A DNA stretch of 64,000 bases from Pegea sp. RAD2-039 (GCA_034620365.1 JAQGEQ010000175.1:2294001-2358000); one strand, 5' to 3'; counted from the first letter of the stretch, positions 26,900 through 41,100 are shown. Made by a program: numbers and translations. Notes: generated by a model from the letters alone, not told the origin.

Positions 26900-28045
26900 C
26901 GTAATTTTAACTTAGAAACTGGTTAGTTTTGTGATTAAATATATATTCAAGCGGTCGAGTTGCCATATCTTTACCAAGTTTAAGATTTTTATCGTTAAGT
27001 TTGTTTTCTGCTACAGCGTTCTTTTATAAATATGAATTTTGTCTTCTGAATAGTTACATAGCTTGAGCAAGTATATGATTCCACTCGTCATATACGCACG
27101 TCATATCTTTCATCTGACTGACTCAAACATACTACTTTTTCATTAAGTGCCGTCTGAAAAGTCTCTGAAGTTTTTTCCGTGTAAGTTCTTGATATACATG
27201 TGAGAACATAATCTCATCTTGTCTTAAAAGATACAATACACTGCATCATATAACGTCTCTAACCTAACACTTAAAGTATTTTTCCTAACTATGAGTAAAT
27301 ACTACCACTAACTTGTGTTTACTTCTAAAAAGGAGAGGCTATAAGAGTAAGCTCATATAAAAAAACTACAGTCTGTTGATCTTAATGTCACTGCTCGAGA
27401 TCATTTGGCCGTGTCACCTAACAGTAGATCTAAAGACTGTGGTTATTTCATAGCACTCACTTATCCACAATAACCAAGCTTCATGGGTAGCAATCAATTT
27501 TCATATGTCTACTGCCGCTTCGGGTTACTGATTTTCATAAAGAGATGAACATCTCCCATAACTTGTTTGAAAGAAACCCAAATTAACTTTTGCCTACTTA
27601 ATGAAATACGCTTACTACAAACAACAGTATTTTACCAATAATCCAGTTTTACCTTAACTTGTTAAATCAAGGTTTTGACATTTCTAACTAATTAGGTAAT
27701 TTCTTAGACTTTTTACGAATAGAAAATAGACAACTCGAACAAGTTTTTATATGAAGGTTCTATTACAAATTTTCAAAAATAGACAATAAATAGACATGCT
27801 GAATCACTTCTTGAAGAGTGCACGAAAGATTACTAAGTGATATGTTCGGTATAAATTATTGGTATAAAATGATTATTAAGGCTTCAGGGCAACTGTAGTT
27901 GGGTGATCTATTATCCTTGTTAGGTTTCCTTCTGTGATAGTTCATTCTTTTTTGCTTTAAAAGATAGTTTAAGATGTTCTTATGGCTTTCCTACTAGTCA
28001 TTTGGAGTTAAAAAAATTTCCTCCATTGTAAGACGTCTTTGATTA
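26900..28045. other. Transposon-like debris, unassigned
   Basis: Mixed-composition DNA. The minus strand shows long but interrupted open stretches around 27000-27500, of the kind left by an old coding element. No motif allowed a family call. Confidence 0.3.
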
Positions 28046-28049
28046 CAAA

Positions 28050-28255
28050 ATGTCCTGCTTGGTGGCGAAGCGGTTACTACACCTAGCTACAAGGTACATC
28101 TAGCTTGGAAGTACCGGGTTCGACCCCAGGTAGAGACATATAAAACTCCTGAGAAATAAAAACCATAAAAAACTACTGAGAATGTGTGTTAGTGAGATGT
28201 GCTCTCTTTAGGCACCCTCCTTCGCATTTATATATATAAAATAAAAAAATAAAAA
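28050..28255 (+). repeat. SINE with tRNA head and LINE-derived 3' tail
   Basis: The head has RNA polymerase III internal promoter boxes: an A-box-like TGGCGAAGCGG at about 28070 and a B box GGTTCGACCCC at about 28117. After a short linker, the 3' part (GTGTTAGTGAGATGTGCTCT, then TTTAGGCACCC and CCTTCGCATTTAT) matches the 3' end of the LINE copies at 22845, 23950 and 52480, and an A-rich tail closes the element. It is not a functional tRNA gene because the acceptor and anticodon arms do not pair properly. Confidence 0.75.
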
Positions 28256-28259
28256 TCAC

Positions 28260-29261
28260 CCTTTCCGTCCACTTTTGTATGAACAGCTTATTGAACGTTC
28301 CCTTTCATACTATATATGGTTATTTTCTTACAAGAAACTCTAAATCAAGTTGTATTTCTGATTATTTGGATTCCATCAAACTGACCGGCTCTATTATTTC
28401 CAGGACTACATAGTCTAATTCGAAAAGAGCAATGTTTAAGGAGTAATTGACAGTGTAAAATAAATTTTGCTGTTAAAGCAAATCTTCTCATAAATCTTTA
28501 GCTGCACTGCCCGTCGCCTCTGACATTTATGATTGCCTCGCGTTTATTATTGATTACTTTTGTCTACACCTGTGGTTTGATAAGTACATAACTTTATATC
28601 TCTACCACATGAGCACACATTTTTTACAGGTTTCCTAATTTTTTAAGTAATTTTCTTTTAAATATTTCTAACTTATCTGTAAGTTCTTATTTGGTCAGTA
28701 TTTAATGCACTCGTTATTCTTTTTGTATAATAAGTTTTATTCTAATCATTTTTATAGAGTAAAAACTTTTTTAATTTTTTAAGAAGTCATAACTAAATGC
28801 TACTACCCTGTAATTATTTCTATTTTATTTATTATAAACCATTTTATTTAATTTTTTGCACTTAGGTTTTATTTATTTATATTAATTAGCTCAGATTTTT
28901 ATTAGGTTATTTAAGTTTTTTTACCTAAAAACGACAGCGACCAATTTTGAGTTATGATTACTTATTTGAAAAATTAGTTATATTTTATCATAAGTTTTTT
29001 TAAAGACTCATTAATTTTGAATATATATTGATTATCTGTAAATGAATATAAAAATTCAATTTAAGTAGATTAACAAAAGTCCCACTTATTATTTTTCATT
29101 TCTTATAATCTGATAGAATTAAGTAAAACAAATCAATTATTTGATTTGAATCATGATAGATAAAATTATGATACCATAATGTGCTATTTGTATATAATAT
29201 TATCTAACTGCTTATTGTTTAAAATAATTTTTTTCTATTCCATGTAGTTAGTGATGCTAAA
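28260..29261. other. Intergenic region upstream of HDAC3
   Basis: The first 400 bases are mixed in composition and may be repeat debris. The rest is very AT-rich. A pyrimidine-rich acceptor ending in TAG at 29247 lies 14 bases before the HDAC3 start. Confidence 0.4.
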
Positions 29262-31298
29262 ATGACATCATCCAAAAAGGTTGCTTACTTTCTTGATATG
29301 GATATTTCAAGGTATTACTATGGTAAAGGTCACCCAATGAAGCCACATAGAGTTGCTCTAACCCATTCACTTGTCTTACATTATGATCTTCATAAGAAGA
29401 TGCAGGTACTATATACTAGTTAGGTATTTGTATTATCTAAATAATTATAAATTATAGTTTTTTTTATAATCCAGCTATAATTTAAATATGTTATAATTTT
29501 TTTGATTATTTTGCTATTCAATTTAGGTTCATAAACCATATAAAGCTTCAAGCATTGATATGTGTAATTATCATGGTGAAGACTACATAAAATTCTTGGA
29601 AGGAAAAGCTCCAAGAAGAAGAAAAAGTAAAACATATACTTCATGTAAAGAGGATTGGTTGGTATTTTGAACTGTTTTTATTTTGTTCTGTATAACTAAT
29701 CTTTAAGTTCTCCATTTAAATTTCATATTTCTCATTTAACAGTTATCAATTTAAATAAAAAGTATTTGGTTTCTATTTTTGTTAAGTTAGTTGTAAGTTT
29801 TTTTAACTAAAATAACAGCAAATTTCCTCTTATAAAGAGCTTGTTGTTTACTTAATTAATGCATCTGTAAAATAGATCTCTCAAAAAACATCTCACGAAA
29901 TATGTAATTAATCAAGTTGTTTTTCATCATATTCATTTTTATCTGTTTTTAGTCCTATTTTTCCTGAGCTTTTTGATTTTTGTTCAATGTATACTGGTGC
30001 TTCATTGCAAGCAGCAACCATGCTAAACCACAAGAAATGTGAAATTGCTATTAATTGGGCGGGAGGTTAGTTTTTGAATGATTTTATTTAGTTTTTATGT
30101 GACTTATTACCAGGTTTACATCACGCCAAGAAAAATGAAATGGCAGGATTTTGTTATGTCAATGATATTGTGCTTGCAATCTTGGAACTACTTAAGTAAA
30201 AGTTATTTAACATCACGTATTCATTAACTCACCAGTTTGCTTACAGATATCACCCAAGAGTACTGTATTTGGATATAGATGTTCATCACGGTGATGGTGT
30301 CCAGGATGCTTTTTATCTAACCGATCGTGTAATGACTGTTTCATTCCATCAATATGGAAAAGATTTCTTTCCTGGTGAGATATTTTTATCAAATTGTAAT
30401 TTTTTCTCAATTTTCGATTGAACAGAAAGTGGATATGTAGACGAGATAGGCGAAGAGTCAGGTAAATTTTATTCCCTCAATATCCCACTAAAAGCTGGAA
30501 TAGGTGACGAAGGTGAAGTCTTATATAATTTTACCAACTTTATTTGATTATTTAAAATAATTCCACAATTTTAGCGTATTACAATCTTTTCAAACCAATA
30601 ATGGAAGGAGTTGTCAGATATTACCAACCTTCTTGTATTGTGATGCAATGTGGAGCAGACTCGCTATCATCTGATAAAATAGGCCGTTTTAATCTGTCAT
30701 TTGAATGTCACGGGTTTGTTCTTTGTTTAGTAAGTTCTTGCATCTAACTTGTCTAATTGCAGTGAATGTGTCAAGTTAATGAAAAGGTTTGGAATTCCTT
30801 TTATGATTTTAGGTGGTGGTGGTTATACACCTAAAAACGTAGCCCGTTGTTGGACTTATGAGACTTCAATTCTTGTTGATGAGTCTATTTCAGATGAATT
30901 ACCTCAACATGGTAAGACCAACTTAGACAAACGTTTACGACTCAATGTAAATCTTTGAAAGATTTCAGCATCTTAAAATCGAGTTTCAATTTCTTATAGA
31001 GTTTCTATATCAATATGGCCCAGACTATAAGCTCAAACCTGACCTCGGAGGAGGATTAGAAGATCAAAACGAAAAAAAGGTTAACATGTTTAGAAATGAA
31101 CTTGCTTAATCTAAAAATTGGATCTTGAAGTTTTTGGAAATTCTTAAAATGAGAACTTTTGAAAACTTGTCTAAGCTTCCTTTTACACCAAGTGTCCAAT
31201 TAATAGAAACTCCTGCGGACACCTTATCTTTACTATCTAAAAATAATGAAGAGGAAGCTGATCCAGATGAAAGAGAAAGTGAAGCTAAAAGTAAATAA
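29262..31298 (+). CDS. hdac3: Histone deacetylase 3 (class I HDAC), complete
   Basis: Zinc-dependent lysine deacetylase, catalytic subunit of the nuclear NCoR/SMRT corepressor complex. Ten exons: 29262-29405, 29527-29657, 29953-30065, 30114-30195, 30247-30374, 30426-30512, 30575-30713, 30763-30911, 31000-31079, 31131-31298; 406 aa against 428 in human. The N-terminus ([13 protein letters not shown]) and the C-terminal block ([18 protein letters not shown]) fit HDAC3 better than HDAC1/2. Active-site elements are intact: the GGLHHAKK His pair, [15 protein letters not shown] and GGGGYT. Most introns are 48-62 bases; the one at 31080-31130 carries an in-frame stop. The segment between FLEGKAP and CPIFPE is unusually basic. 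An alternative 3' exon after 31298 cannot be excluded. Confidence 0.95.
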
Positions 31299-31309
31299 AA
31301 GTTTATATC

Positions 31310-31990
31310 TATTTGACCTTTAGTTCAATTCTTAATGATTTAATCTTAATACAGGATTGAAGCTAATATAAATTCTAATGAAGACACTGATGAGGGAGCT
31401 ATTTTCTACTTCAAATCTATTTTTGGAGTCTAAAAAATTTCTGTAGCGTCGATTTTTTAAACCAGAATTCTGTGAAATCTTTTTTAAACGTTGAGCGTTA
31501 TTTTAAAGTATACCAAACACTGCCAAGTTCTGGTTGAAAACTTTGTTTGAGAAATTTACAGAAAGATTTAATTTTCTTAGTATAATTAAAACTTTTGAAC
31601 AGACATTCAGCTAAATGAAATCTAAATAACTTCAGCTAAGTTTAGTTTAAAGTGATTATCTTTTAATCCTAATCTGAAAGAAATAATCTTTCAGTGGTAA
31701 AAATTTATGTTGACTCTGATAAAAATTACTAGTTATAGGGTTGTTTAAAAATTTTCTAAAATGCTTAAATAATTTGTAACAAGCAAATTAAGGAAAACGA
31801 TAAATTATTTCACATTAATGTATTTCAAATGGTAACAAAATTATGTATATCCGAATGTATATCTTTTAAACTAAAACAATAGCTTTTGATCTTAATAATA
31901 AATTCAAATTAAAAAAGTGTTTTTAAACAAACTAAGAGAAAGTTACACAATGAATACATAATATCTTTAGTACTTTCGATGCTTAATTAT
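31310..31990. other. HDAC3 3' flank
   Basis: AT-rich DNA without a recognisable gene. It probably includes the HDAC3 3' UTR. A possible extra in-frame acidic segment near 31360-31430 could be part of an alternative C-terminus. Confidence 0.35.
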
Positions 31991-31995
31991 CAATA

Positions 31996-33012
<1,017 letters not shown>

Positions 33013-33054
33013 ATGTTTAATCAATTTAATCAATTAATTAGTTGTAAGTGTCCT

Positions 33055-34260
33055 TCCTTTCTTCCTCGCTTTAGTTTCTATTAAACTGTCAAGCATAACC
33101 CAGGTCTATAAGAGAATGACGAATAACACATTTACGTCAGCGGCAAAGTACTCTACTGCTATATCACATTAGCCACATCTTTTTCCAGTACCTAACAAAT
33201 TGTTATACTGTTTAGTCAATCTTCTCTTTTACCTATGACCGCTTTAACAATTATGTTATAGTTTAGTTTAATCCATCTGCAGATACCCACATTGATAAAA
33301 CAGCCTCGGCTTCCATCCAGATCGTAATAAAACTTACATTAAATGTATCTTAAAAGAAAGGCTATAGTCGAAAACTTGTATACAGCAAAATAAAATCTTA
33401 AGTGTAAGAAATATGAAATTGCAGTATGTGATTGGAACAATCGCAAGTTGTTGATAGCGTTTCATCACGTAAATTAAAAAAATTTTTTAAATTTAAATTA
33501 ATTTTTTTATTCATACCACCCCTATTATTGATTTTTTTATCTAAATGATCTTTAAAAAGCTCAACTTTTCAATCTCAGCTTTCAAACGGTCCCCGCCAAA
33601 TACAATGATTCTAAAAATATTATTTTTAAAGTCGATAAATTAAGACTTGTGGGTGATTTTGTGGCTATTGATTTTGACATTTTTACTACTGTCCACAGTA
33701 TTAAGAACAAACGAACCCGTACACTTGAACTATTTTGTTTTATGCTCCAATTATTCATCCTGTATTATATATCTTCGATTCTTTGTTATGTTCCAGTTAT
33801 GTACTTTCTCAATGGAAGAGTTCCGTCATTACCCTATTACATAAAAATGTAGATAGAAACAAGCCATTAAGGTATCGGCCAATTTCTCTCACTTGTAGTT
33901 TTTTTTCAAATCTTTGAATTAATTCTTTTACAAAAATTCTGACTTATCTTCTCCATAAGAACTTACTTAAGCAACATTATTCTTTTCAGTATTCATATCA
34001 TGAATGTTAGATAAATGGTTATAGAAACTTAATGTTCTTTGTCGACAGTGTCAAAGTTTTTAGCACTAACTTAATTATTTATCATTATTATTTATTATTA
34101 TTATCAATATACTTAGGAGTTGTTGTCTTCATTTTAGGCAACTTAAGCTTGCTACTGAGAACATTTTTATCTCTCAATAGATAAACATTCAAACTCTACC
34201 CAGCATCATCCAGTTAATTCGTTATTTCAACCCAAAGCGGTAGGGTGATTTTATTTCTTT
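33055..34260 (+). mobile_element. Decayed LINE copy, plus strand
   Basis: At 33125-33165 the sequence matches the first codons of the LINE family (NNTFTSAAKYST). At 33735-33900 it reads the start of the RT domain (WKSSVITLLHKN, then LRYRPISLTCS), the conserved P-x-NYRPISLTS region of non-LTR RTs. Frameshifts and stops separate these blocks, and the endonuclease in between is eroded. A clear 3' end is not visible. Confidence 0.65.
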
Positions 34261-34264
34261 TTCT

Positions 34265-35327
34265 AAATCGATTGCATTATTTATGTTTAATAAGAGCCAG
34301 GTTATAAATAAAGTACTTAAAACATTTTCCATCAAATTAAAAAAAGTTCTGGGCTAAATATTATTCAAAGCATTAATTGAATTTCAATATATGGAAAAAT
34401 TTCAGTGAATTTGATTAAAGTTCAAAAGTTATACTTTATTTTGATGTCTTGTAAAATTAAATTCCTTTTTAAAAGTAAAGGTTAATTCTTTATCAGTCAT
34501 CTGATATTTCCAGCATCACAGTATTAAACAAATTTGGTAAGCTTTTTATACTAGTTGATTAGTTAAATATATTTCTAACATTTAAAATATTAATTGCATG
34601 TACAATTTATAAAGTGTTTACTTACATTAAAATAAAAAACCGAAAAAGTATTTTAGTAAAGCCAAATTTTTAATCATAAATAATCAGGTTTTTTGTGTTA
34701 ATAAATAATTCAATCTTTTCATGTAAGCTTCTATGAAAAGAAACACTTAAAACTAAAAGTTTATTATAATCAGCTTTCCCTTTTTTTTACAAAATAAAAC
34801 AATGCAGCAAATTTTATTTTTTATTTGTCGACATCAACGAAAATCATTAAAGACCCAAATAAGAACATGTTTATAGTTTTTCATTTTTAAACGCGCTCGG
34901 CTAATTTCACTGGTGAAGGTGTTATTATGATAGTATTCTTTTTACTAATATATTCACAATTTTTTTTAAGTATGCTGTACAATATATTTGTTTATTTTAT
35001 AATACTTTCAACTTACAATTGTATTTGGTCAAGTTGTAAATATTTAATTCATTGATATTGCTTTTGTATCATTTTTATTTTTATAAATATATGTACAACC
35101 ATTTTTTAATATTAGCTTTGGTTTGTTTTCTTGCATTATCTCTATGTTCAGATAAAATTTTACTTTGTGATATTGTTTTATTATTAGAGTTTTATTTTAA
35201 GTACTTGTAAAGTTTCATTTTGTTAAGCAAAATTTCAATGAAAACTTTTTAAGCTTTATAAGGTTTTTGTTATATTTTTTACTAATTTACTTTTTTTACA
35301 TGTTAGTTTAAGATTTACATTTTAAAA
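34265..35327. other. AT-rich intergenic region upstream of BRCC36
   Basis: No gene or repeat boundary recognised. Acceptor-like AGs at 35306 and 35312 lie just before the BRCC36 start codon. Confidence 0.4.
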
Positions 35328-37437
35328 ATGTCTGTAGTCTCTCGTGTCTGGTTGAATTCTGATGCTTACTTAGTGTGTCTTACTCATGCTATGTCTAATG
35401 AAACAGAAGAAATTATGGGATTATGCATTGGAGATACTCAAGAAACAGTAAATATTTATCTATATTCTTATTGTTATATTTTAAGTTGGTTTGACCATGA
35501 AAAGTGTTGTTTAATATTTGTAGGAATTATTATTGCTGAAATATTTTATATAAATAAATAATAGTTATATTTAGTAAATAAACTAAAATAGTTATAAAAA
35601 TATAAAAAAAAATGATTGTTTTAGTTGAACTGTTCTGATTATTTTATGTAAAAATATTAAATTAGATAAATCTAGTATATTTAGATTATTTTAAATATTT
35701 ATATGATTATTAAATTTCTTTAGCATATTTAAATAAATTGTTAAATAGTTTTATGCTTATTGAAAACTTGTTCTATATTTACTTGATGAATATATACAAT
35801 AGTCACTATTATAAAACTAATAATTTCTCAATAGAAAAATGGATATGAAATAACAATTTCAGCTGTGATGCTGTTAAGACGCATGGATAAAAGAAAAGAT
35901 CGCGTTGAAATATCAGTAGAACAGCTATCAAAAGCTTCTACAGTGGCTGAGATATCCTTTTTTTTATCTCAAGTTTTTTATAGTTTAAAATTGATTGAAT
36001 TAATTCCTCTCTTGATTTGTAACTTAAAATTAATTTGTTTTATATACCACATTTATAAGTTTTTTGGGTTTATAAATTGTTATAAAATGAACTATGTAAA
36101 CATTTTCTTAATAATTATTACAATATGGCTAAAAAAACTGGGAAGCCTTTGCATATAGTTGGATGGTATCATTCTCATCCACATATAACAGTATGGCCTT
36201 CTCACGTTGGTCAGTTTTATTTGTTTTGTTTTAAATTGAGTTTTAGTAAAAAAATGACAAATTATTCATAAAATTATTAATATAATCAAAGCTTTTCTTG
36301 ATTTAAAATATTGTTATCAATATTTTGAATTTTTATTATTATAAAAGAAAATATAACTTTTTTAGTTTCTTAAATTGTGGTTTTTTGAATTTGACAGATT
36401 TTATTATAATTAGCTACAGCTTAAGTTGAAGTAATTTTTAAGATGATTTTTAAACTTGTAAACTTTGAATTAATTTCACTAAATTGTTATATGTTTGAAT
36501 AATACTAATTATATTTATACTGATTGTACTTGATATTATTAAACCTATGTTTTAAGTAAGTAAATTTTCAAATTGATGTTTTACAAATTTTTTTCTCATA
36601 TCATAACATTGTTTTTAAGATTTAAGAACGCAAGCCATGTATCAACTAATGGATAAAACATTTGTTGGTCTGATCTTTTCATGTTTTAATGAGACAAAAA
36701 GTAATCTGGTAAGTTTTTATTTCTTACTTATTAACTCAGTAATCACTGAAATGTTTCTTTCATAAAATTTTTTTAGCATCAAAAAGTAGAAATGACTTGT
36801 TTTCAGTCTGTACGAAGTGAAGTCAATTGGGAAAACTCTCAGTAAGTTCTTCTATTTGATTAAATTAAAAAAGAAAGTTGTAAATAAAATTAGTTCTATT
36901 AATAGGCACCATCGTGTTGAAATTCCAATATATCTAAAACGCATGCCTACATTTGATGAAACTAATCTTCAAACTCTTATTGATCTTCCAAAAATTCTTG
37001 TTCAAGAAGAGAATGAAGCGTATGAAATTGCAAACAGGTTAATTGGTTGAAGAATACTACAATCCATAATACTTATTAATATATGTTAATAGATTCTCAG
37101 ATAATTTCAAAACAAAAATGATTTTAAATAACCTGTTTTGTAAGAATTCATCAAAATTTTAAATTACTTTAATTCCACAATTATGCTAATTAAATTTTCT
37201 AATTGTAGATCTTCTAGCTCTCATATTCTTACCCGAATTCACAATGCATCAGCTTATGCTCAAACTCTATGCAATGTTACTGAGACTATCACTTCACCCA
37301 TGTTACATTTGTTACATTCTACTGATATCTCGCGTTGTAACTTATTGGATATCATAAACAAACAAAACGATGAAATTTTCTTGCGAGTTGAAAACCTAAA
37401 GAAAAAGATCAAAGAGAAATCAGCTTCACGCCAGTAA
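35328..37437 (+). CDS. brcc3: BRCC36 (BRCC3), JAMM K63-specific deubiquitinase, complete
   Basis: Zn-metalloprotease that cleaves Lys63-linked ubiquitin chains in the BRCA1-A DNA-repair complex and in BRISC. Seven exons: 35328-35447, 35835-35951, 36122-36209, 36620-36708, 36777-36841, 36906-37037, 37209-37437; 279 aa in frame. The MPN+/JAMM centre is complete: the Glu in EEIMGLCIG, then HSHPHITVWPSHVD with both His, the Ser and the Asp. LRRMDKRKDRVEIS, TQAMYQ and FVGLIFSCF match the family, and the C-terminus is a coiled coil (LRVENLKKKIKEK) like the one that pairs with Abraxas/KIAA0157. The second intron (35952-36121) is of the AT-AC type. The poly(A) signal AATAAA is at 37699. Confidence 0.95.
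35952..36121 (+). other. U12-type AT-AC intron in BRCC36
   Basis: The intron begins ATATCCTTTT, the U12 5' splice-site consensus, and ends in AC (36120-36121). A branch-site match TTTCTTAAT lies at 36104-36112, about 10 bases from the end. Removing it joins codon GAG to AAT in phase 0 and restores the conserved protein (AE|NMAKKTGKP). No GT-AG pair nearby gives a conserved frame. Confidence 0.9.
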
Positions 37438-38155
37438 CAAGTCGATGATTTAATTTGTCAATATTTTTTTACTTATTAATTTTCTTGTACTAAATTACAT
37501 TTTAAGCAGTTTGTTACACTAAAAATCTGATCTTATTAGAAAGTATTATGTTTATAGTGACCGCTCGTTAATCAACTTTACTTAGATCTCCAAAAAACTG
37601 CCTTCTTTTTTCTATTATCATCTTAATTGTGTTATTCACTTTTTTGTACAAATTTCTTTCTAGTATCACTTGTAAATAGCCTGATTTACGAGGCTGTGAA
37701 TAAAATACTTTTCAGAATGAATTATCTAACTACCAACATCTCTCTCACTTCCATTCATTCGTATTCTTGTACTAAATAAAACTTATCTTCTGAAAAACTG
37801 ACATTAGTAGTTTAGCAGCTAGAAATTAATTTATATTTTTCATTATTAACCATTTTTCTTTTATTGATCACATAATTTGTATCAAAACTCAATCATGTCA
37901 GTAGATTCCAGTAGAATCCCAAAAATCTTTGTTGAAGTTTGAGTCCACAGAAGTTTGAGGAGAAAGTATTCTCAAATTCGACCAAATAATGCCCTGCAGT
38001 AAAAAAAATGTTTAATTTCTAAAATAAACATCTAAAATGATAATTTAGTTATAAGTTAGTCTGTCAACTGAAGTGGTTCAAAGACATGTAGTGTTGAAGT
38101 AACAGTTTTGTCTTAGTTAACTTTTTATAAAGTATTTTCAGCTAAAATGAAATTT
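37438..38155. other. Convergent gap between BRCC36 and the esterase pseudogene
   Basis: BRCC36 3' UTR with AATAAA at 37699-37704, followed by AT-rich sequence without a recognisable gene. Confidence 0.45.
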
Positions 38156-41100
38156 TCATTTGATGTATATCTTGGCCAGTTTGTAAATTGGTTTGATTTC
38201 TGGCTTTCCATTATAAGCAAAACTACTCCGATAATCAGTAAAGATTTCTGTGATTATTTCATCATTTTCGTTTGTGACTTTCCTGAAAATGTCATTCTTT
38301 AAATTTCTAAACTACTTTTAAAAAGTTGCCTGAAAAAATGGATATTTTACGTAAATGAAAATGTAAAGTTGAAACAAACCCTGTAAACTCCGCAGTTTCA
38401 AACTCATAAACCAGTTCACAGCCATGGCATGAATATGTACATAGTCTATTTGTAACAGCAGATTCAGCACATGATGAATGATTGTAAATATAAATGAAAA
38501 CATCTTTTTCAGTAGTAGCTGAGAAAGATCTTTTCAAACAATTAAAATAGTTTTTATTAGAAGCTGATAAATAAATACATTTGTAAATCTGCTCAATAAA
38601 AATAAACTTTCATAAAAAATTAGCGCAAGTAGATATATATTTTCACTGAATTCAATCAAATTTAACTTAAATGAATTATTTTTTACAGTTACCATTATAT
38701 GTCACTAAAATAATTCTGAATTAAAACAGATTAGCATTATTCTGAATCAATTAAGCAATTGAATGTTGATGAATGTAAAGAAATCAAGTTTGAAGATTAA
38801 CAGAAGATAAATTTACTTTCAAACAGGTTTATGATAGTTTAAAAAACTAATTTAAATACTTTTAGTTTAACTGAATTATTATACTTTTGAATGTAAGAAT
38901 TATTATATAGTAAATTTTAGTTTAATCTTTTCAAAGTACTTTAATTAAAGGGCTACAAAGAAAATCTTGATTCGCTCAATTTTCTATAGGAATTTTCTTT
39001 ATTGTCCTGTACAATAAATATATATTTTTTGTACTTTTCAAAGTTTGATTTATGGGTAGATTGGTTAGAAATAGTATATACTATATAAATTGTATATGAT
39101 ATTTTTGCGCTACAACAGTTTAGCTACCCGTGAAAACTTCTATTAAGCAACTTTTCAGTGCAACTAAAAAGAGTTATAAGCTGTTTATAACTTATAAAGT
39201 CTTGTCGTGTACTGAAGATTTGTATTTAACAAGTTGCAAACGTAGATGAAGGATAGAATAAAGTTCTTGGTTTTGCATAATAATAATAATGATAAGGTCT
39301 GCTTTGGCCGAGAAGGGCTATGCTGGATGTGCTATAAGTGATGATGATAAAAGCAAAACACAGTGAGATGCAAAAGAGCTAAAAATAAGTTTTGCATTTC
39401 TATTAAAAAATATTTGTATGAATGTTTTTGACCTCTTCTTATAAATGTTTAATCTTTGAGCTTTTTAGTACCAATCTTGCAGCTATATTATCGTTTATAC
39501 TAAACGTAGTTTTTGAAATAATTATTTTCTGCTTTATGAGAAATATTTTTGCTTTCTTAATAGTAAGAAGAAAATGAAGAATTACTTTTTTCATGAAAGT
39601 GAAACTGAAATGATTTTCATATAGAATTAAAAAATTCGACTTTCAACAACTAATCTGCTATATGAAAGTTTAAGAAATTCATTCTACCTTACGAAAGCTC
39701 TTGTTGAACATTTGAAATCTCTGATTTGTTGAGAATAGATATCCGATTAGTCGAAGTCTGAGCCAGCAACAGACGGAACAAGTTTTGTGTATTAGTTGAT
39801 GAAACTTTCTGCAATCTGGGGTCCAACTAACGTCTGGGTTAACTCCTTAATAAAGTTAATTGTTATTTTTAAATTAAAAGATAAGAGCAAATCTTCTTCA
39901 AACCAGATAGATATCCTTAGTGATAGATCTAATGTCTACATCTGATTTCATATACTCGTCATAACTGTGGCCGATAATTAAATCTTTATCTGTTTGTCAC
40001 TGACCCGTTTGGACTAGTTCAAGTGGTTGATCAGTAAATTCAACACCGTCAATGTGTACATTAAAAGGTTCAGTTGAATCTAGTAGAAGTCCTTCATGTT
40101 CATATTCTTGTGCTAATTCGGATACTGCTTTAACTATATTCTCAGCAGGAATATTTAAATAAAAAACTGTTCATAGTAAATTAAGTTAAATTTGTAAAGC
40201 AATAAATAGTCAAATTACATCAAGCAACTTAAAATAGAAGTGTAACTCGACCAACAATCTAAATGTTCAAGAAATCCTTTAGCTTTTAACTCAGCTCGAA
40301 GGATAAACATAAGCCCCAGGATTGCTTTGTATAATAGAATGTTTAAAATAAGGAGCACTTTCTGCAGAGAGCAAGTGAAAGGTCGTCGATTGAGCTCCAG
40401 TACTTACACAAAATACAATAACCTTCAACAAATAAGTTTTGAAATGAAAGATTTTTATATAGCTTCTAAAAATAAATTTCTTTGGTTATACAAGAGGAAA
40501 AATAAGAAACTAATCTAATAATATTATACAAACAGAATCATTACGAGTATCCAAAGAAAAAAACATTAGAACTGTTCAAAAAAACTTGGAAGAAAATCAA
40601 ATGACTTCAAAGTTTTTCGAGCAGATTATTATAAAGCAAAACGTCGAATTAGATTTCACAAAAAGATTTAGGCACATCAATAAAGATTAAACAGTTTTAA
40701 ACTTTTTCTGCAACTTTATTTTTTATAGTTATTTATATTTCAGAGATTTTTAAATCTCAGATTACATCTTCCAGATGATGACAATTCAAAAACTGCATCT
40801 TTCGAAGCTTTAAAAATATTAAGTTTTGAACTCATAAATCTAAAAACAAAATCACAATGAAAATAAAGTAATAAAAGCTTTTAAATTTGCTTTTTGATGC
40901 TAAAATATTTGTAAAACTCAATTATTTTGCTGTAATTGATTTGGGCCTCCACCAAACTTTGTTATTTCATCATTTCAAGGCAAGTTGTTGATCTTTTATA
41001 GCTTGATTTCCTGTGAATAAGACCTTGTCATCTCTATAGACCATGAAACCTAGAGCACCTACAACAGCATAACAATTGTTTACTGTAAACGTTTAGTTTG

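Noticed and set aside
28054-28140. tRNA gene
   Set aside because: A and B boxes are present, but the acceptor and anticodon arms do not pair, and the unit continues into a LINE-derived tail; it is a SINE head.
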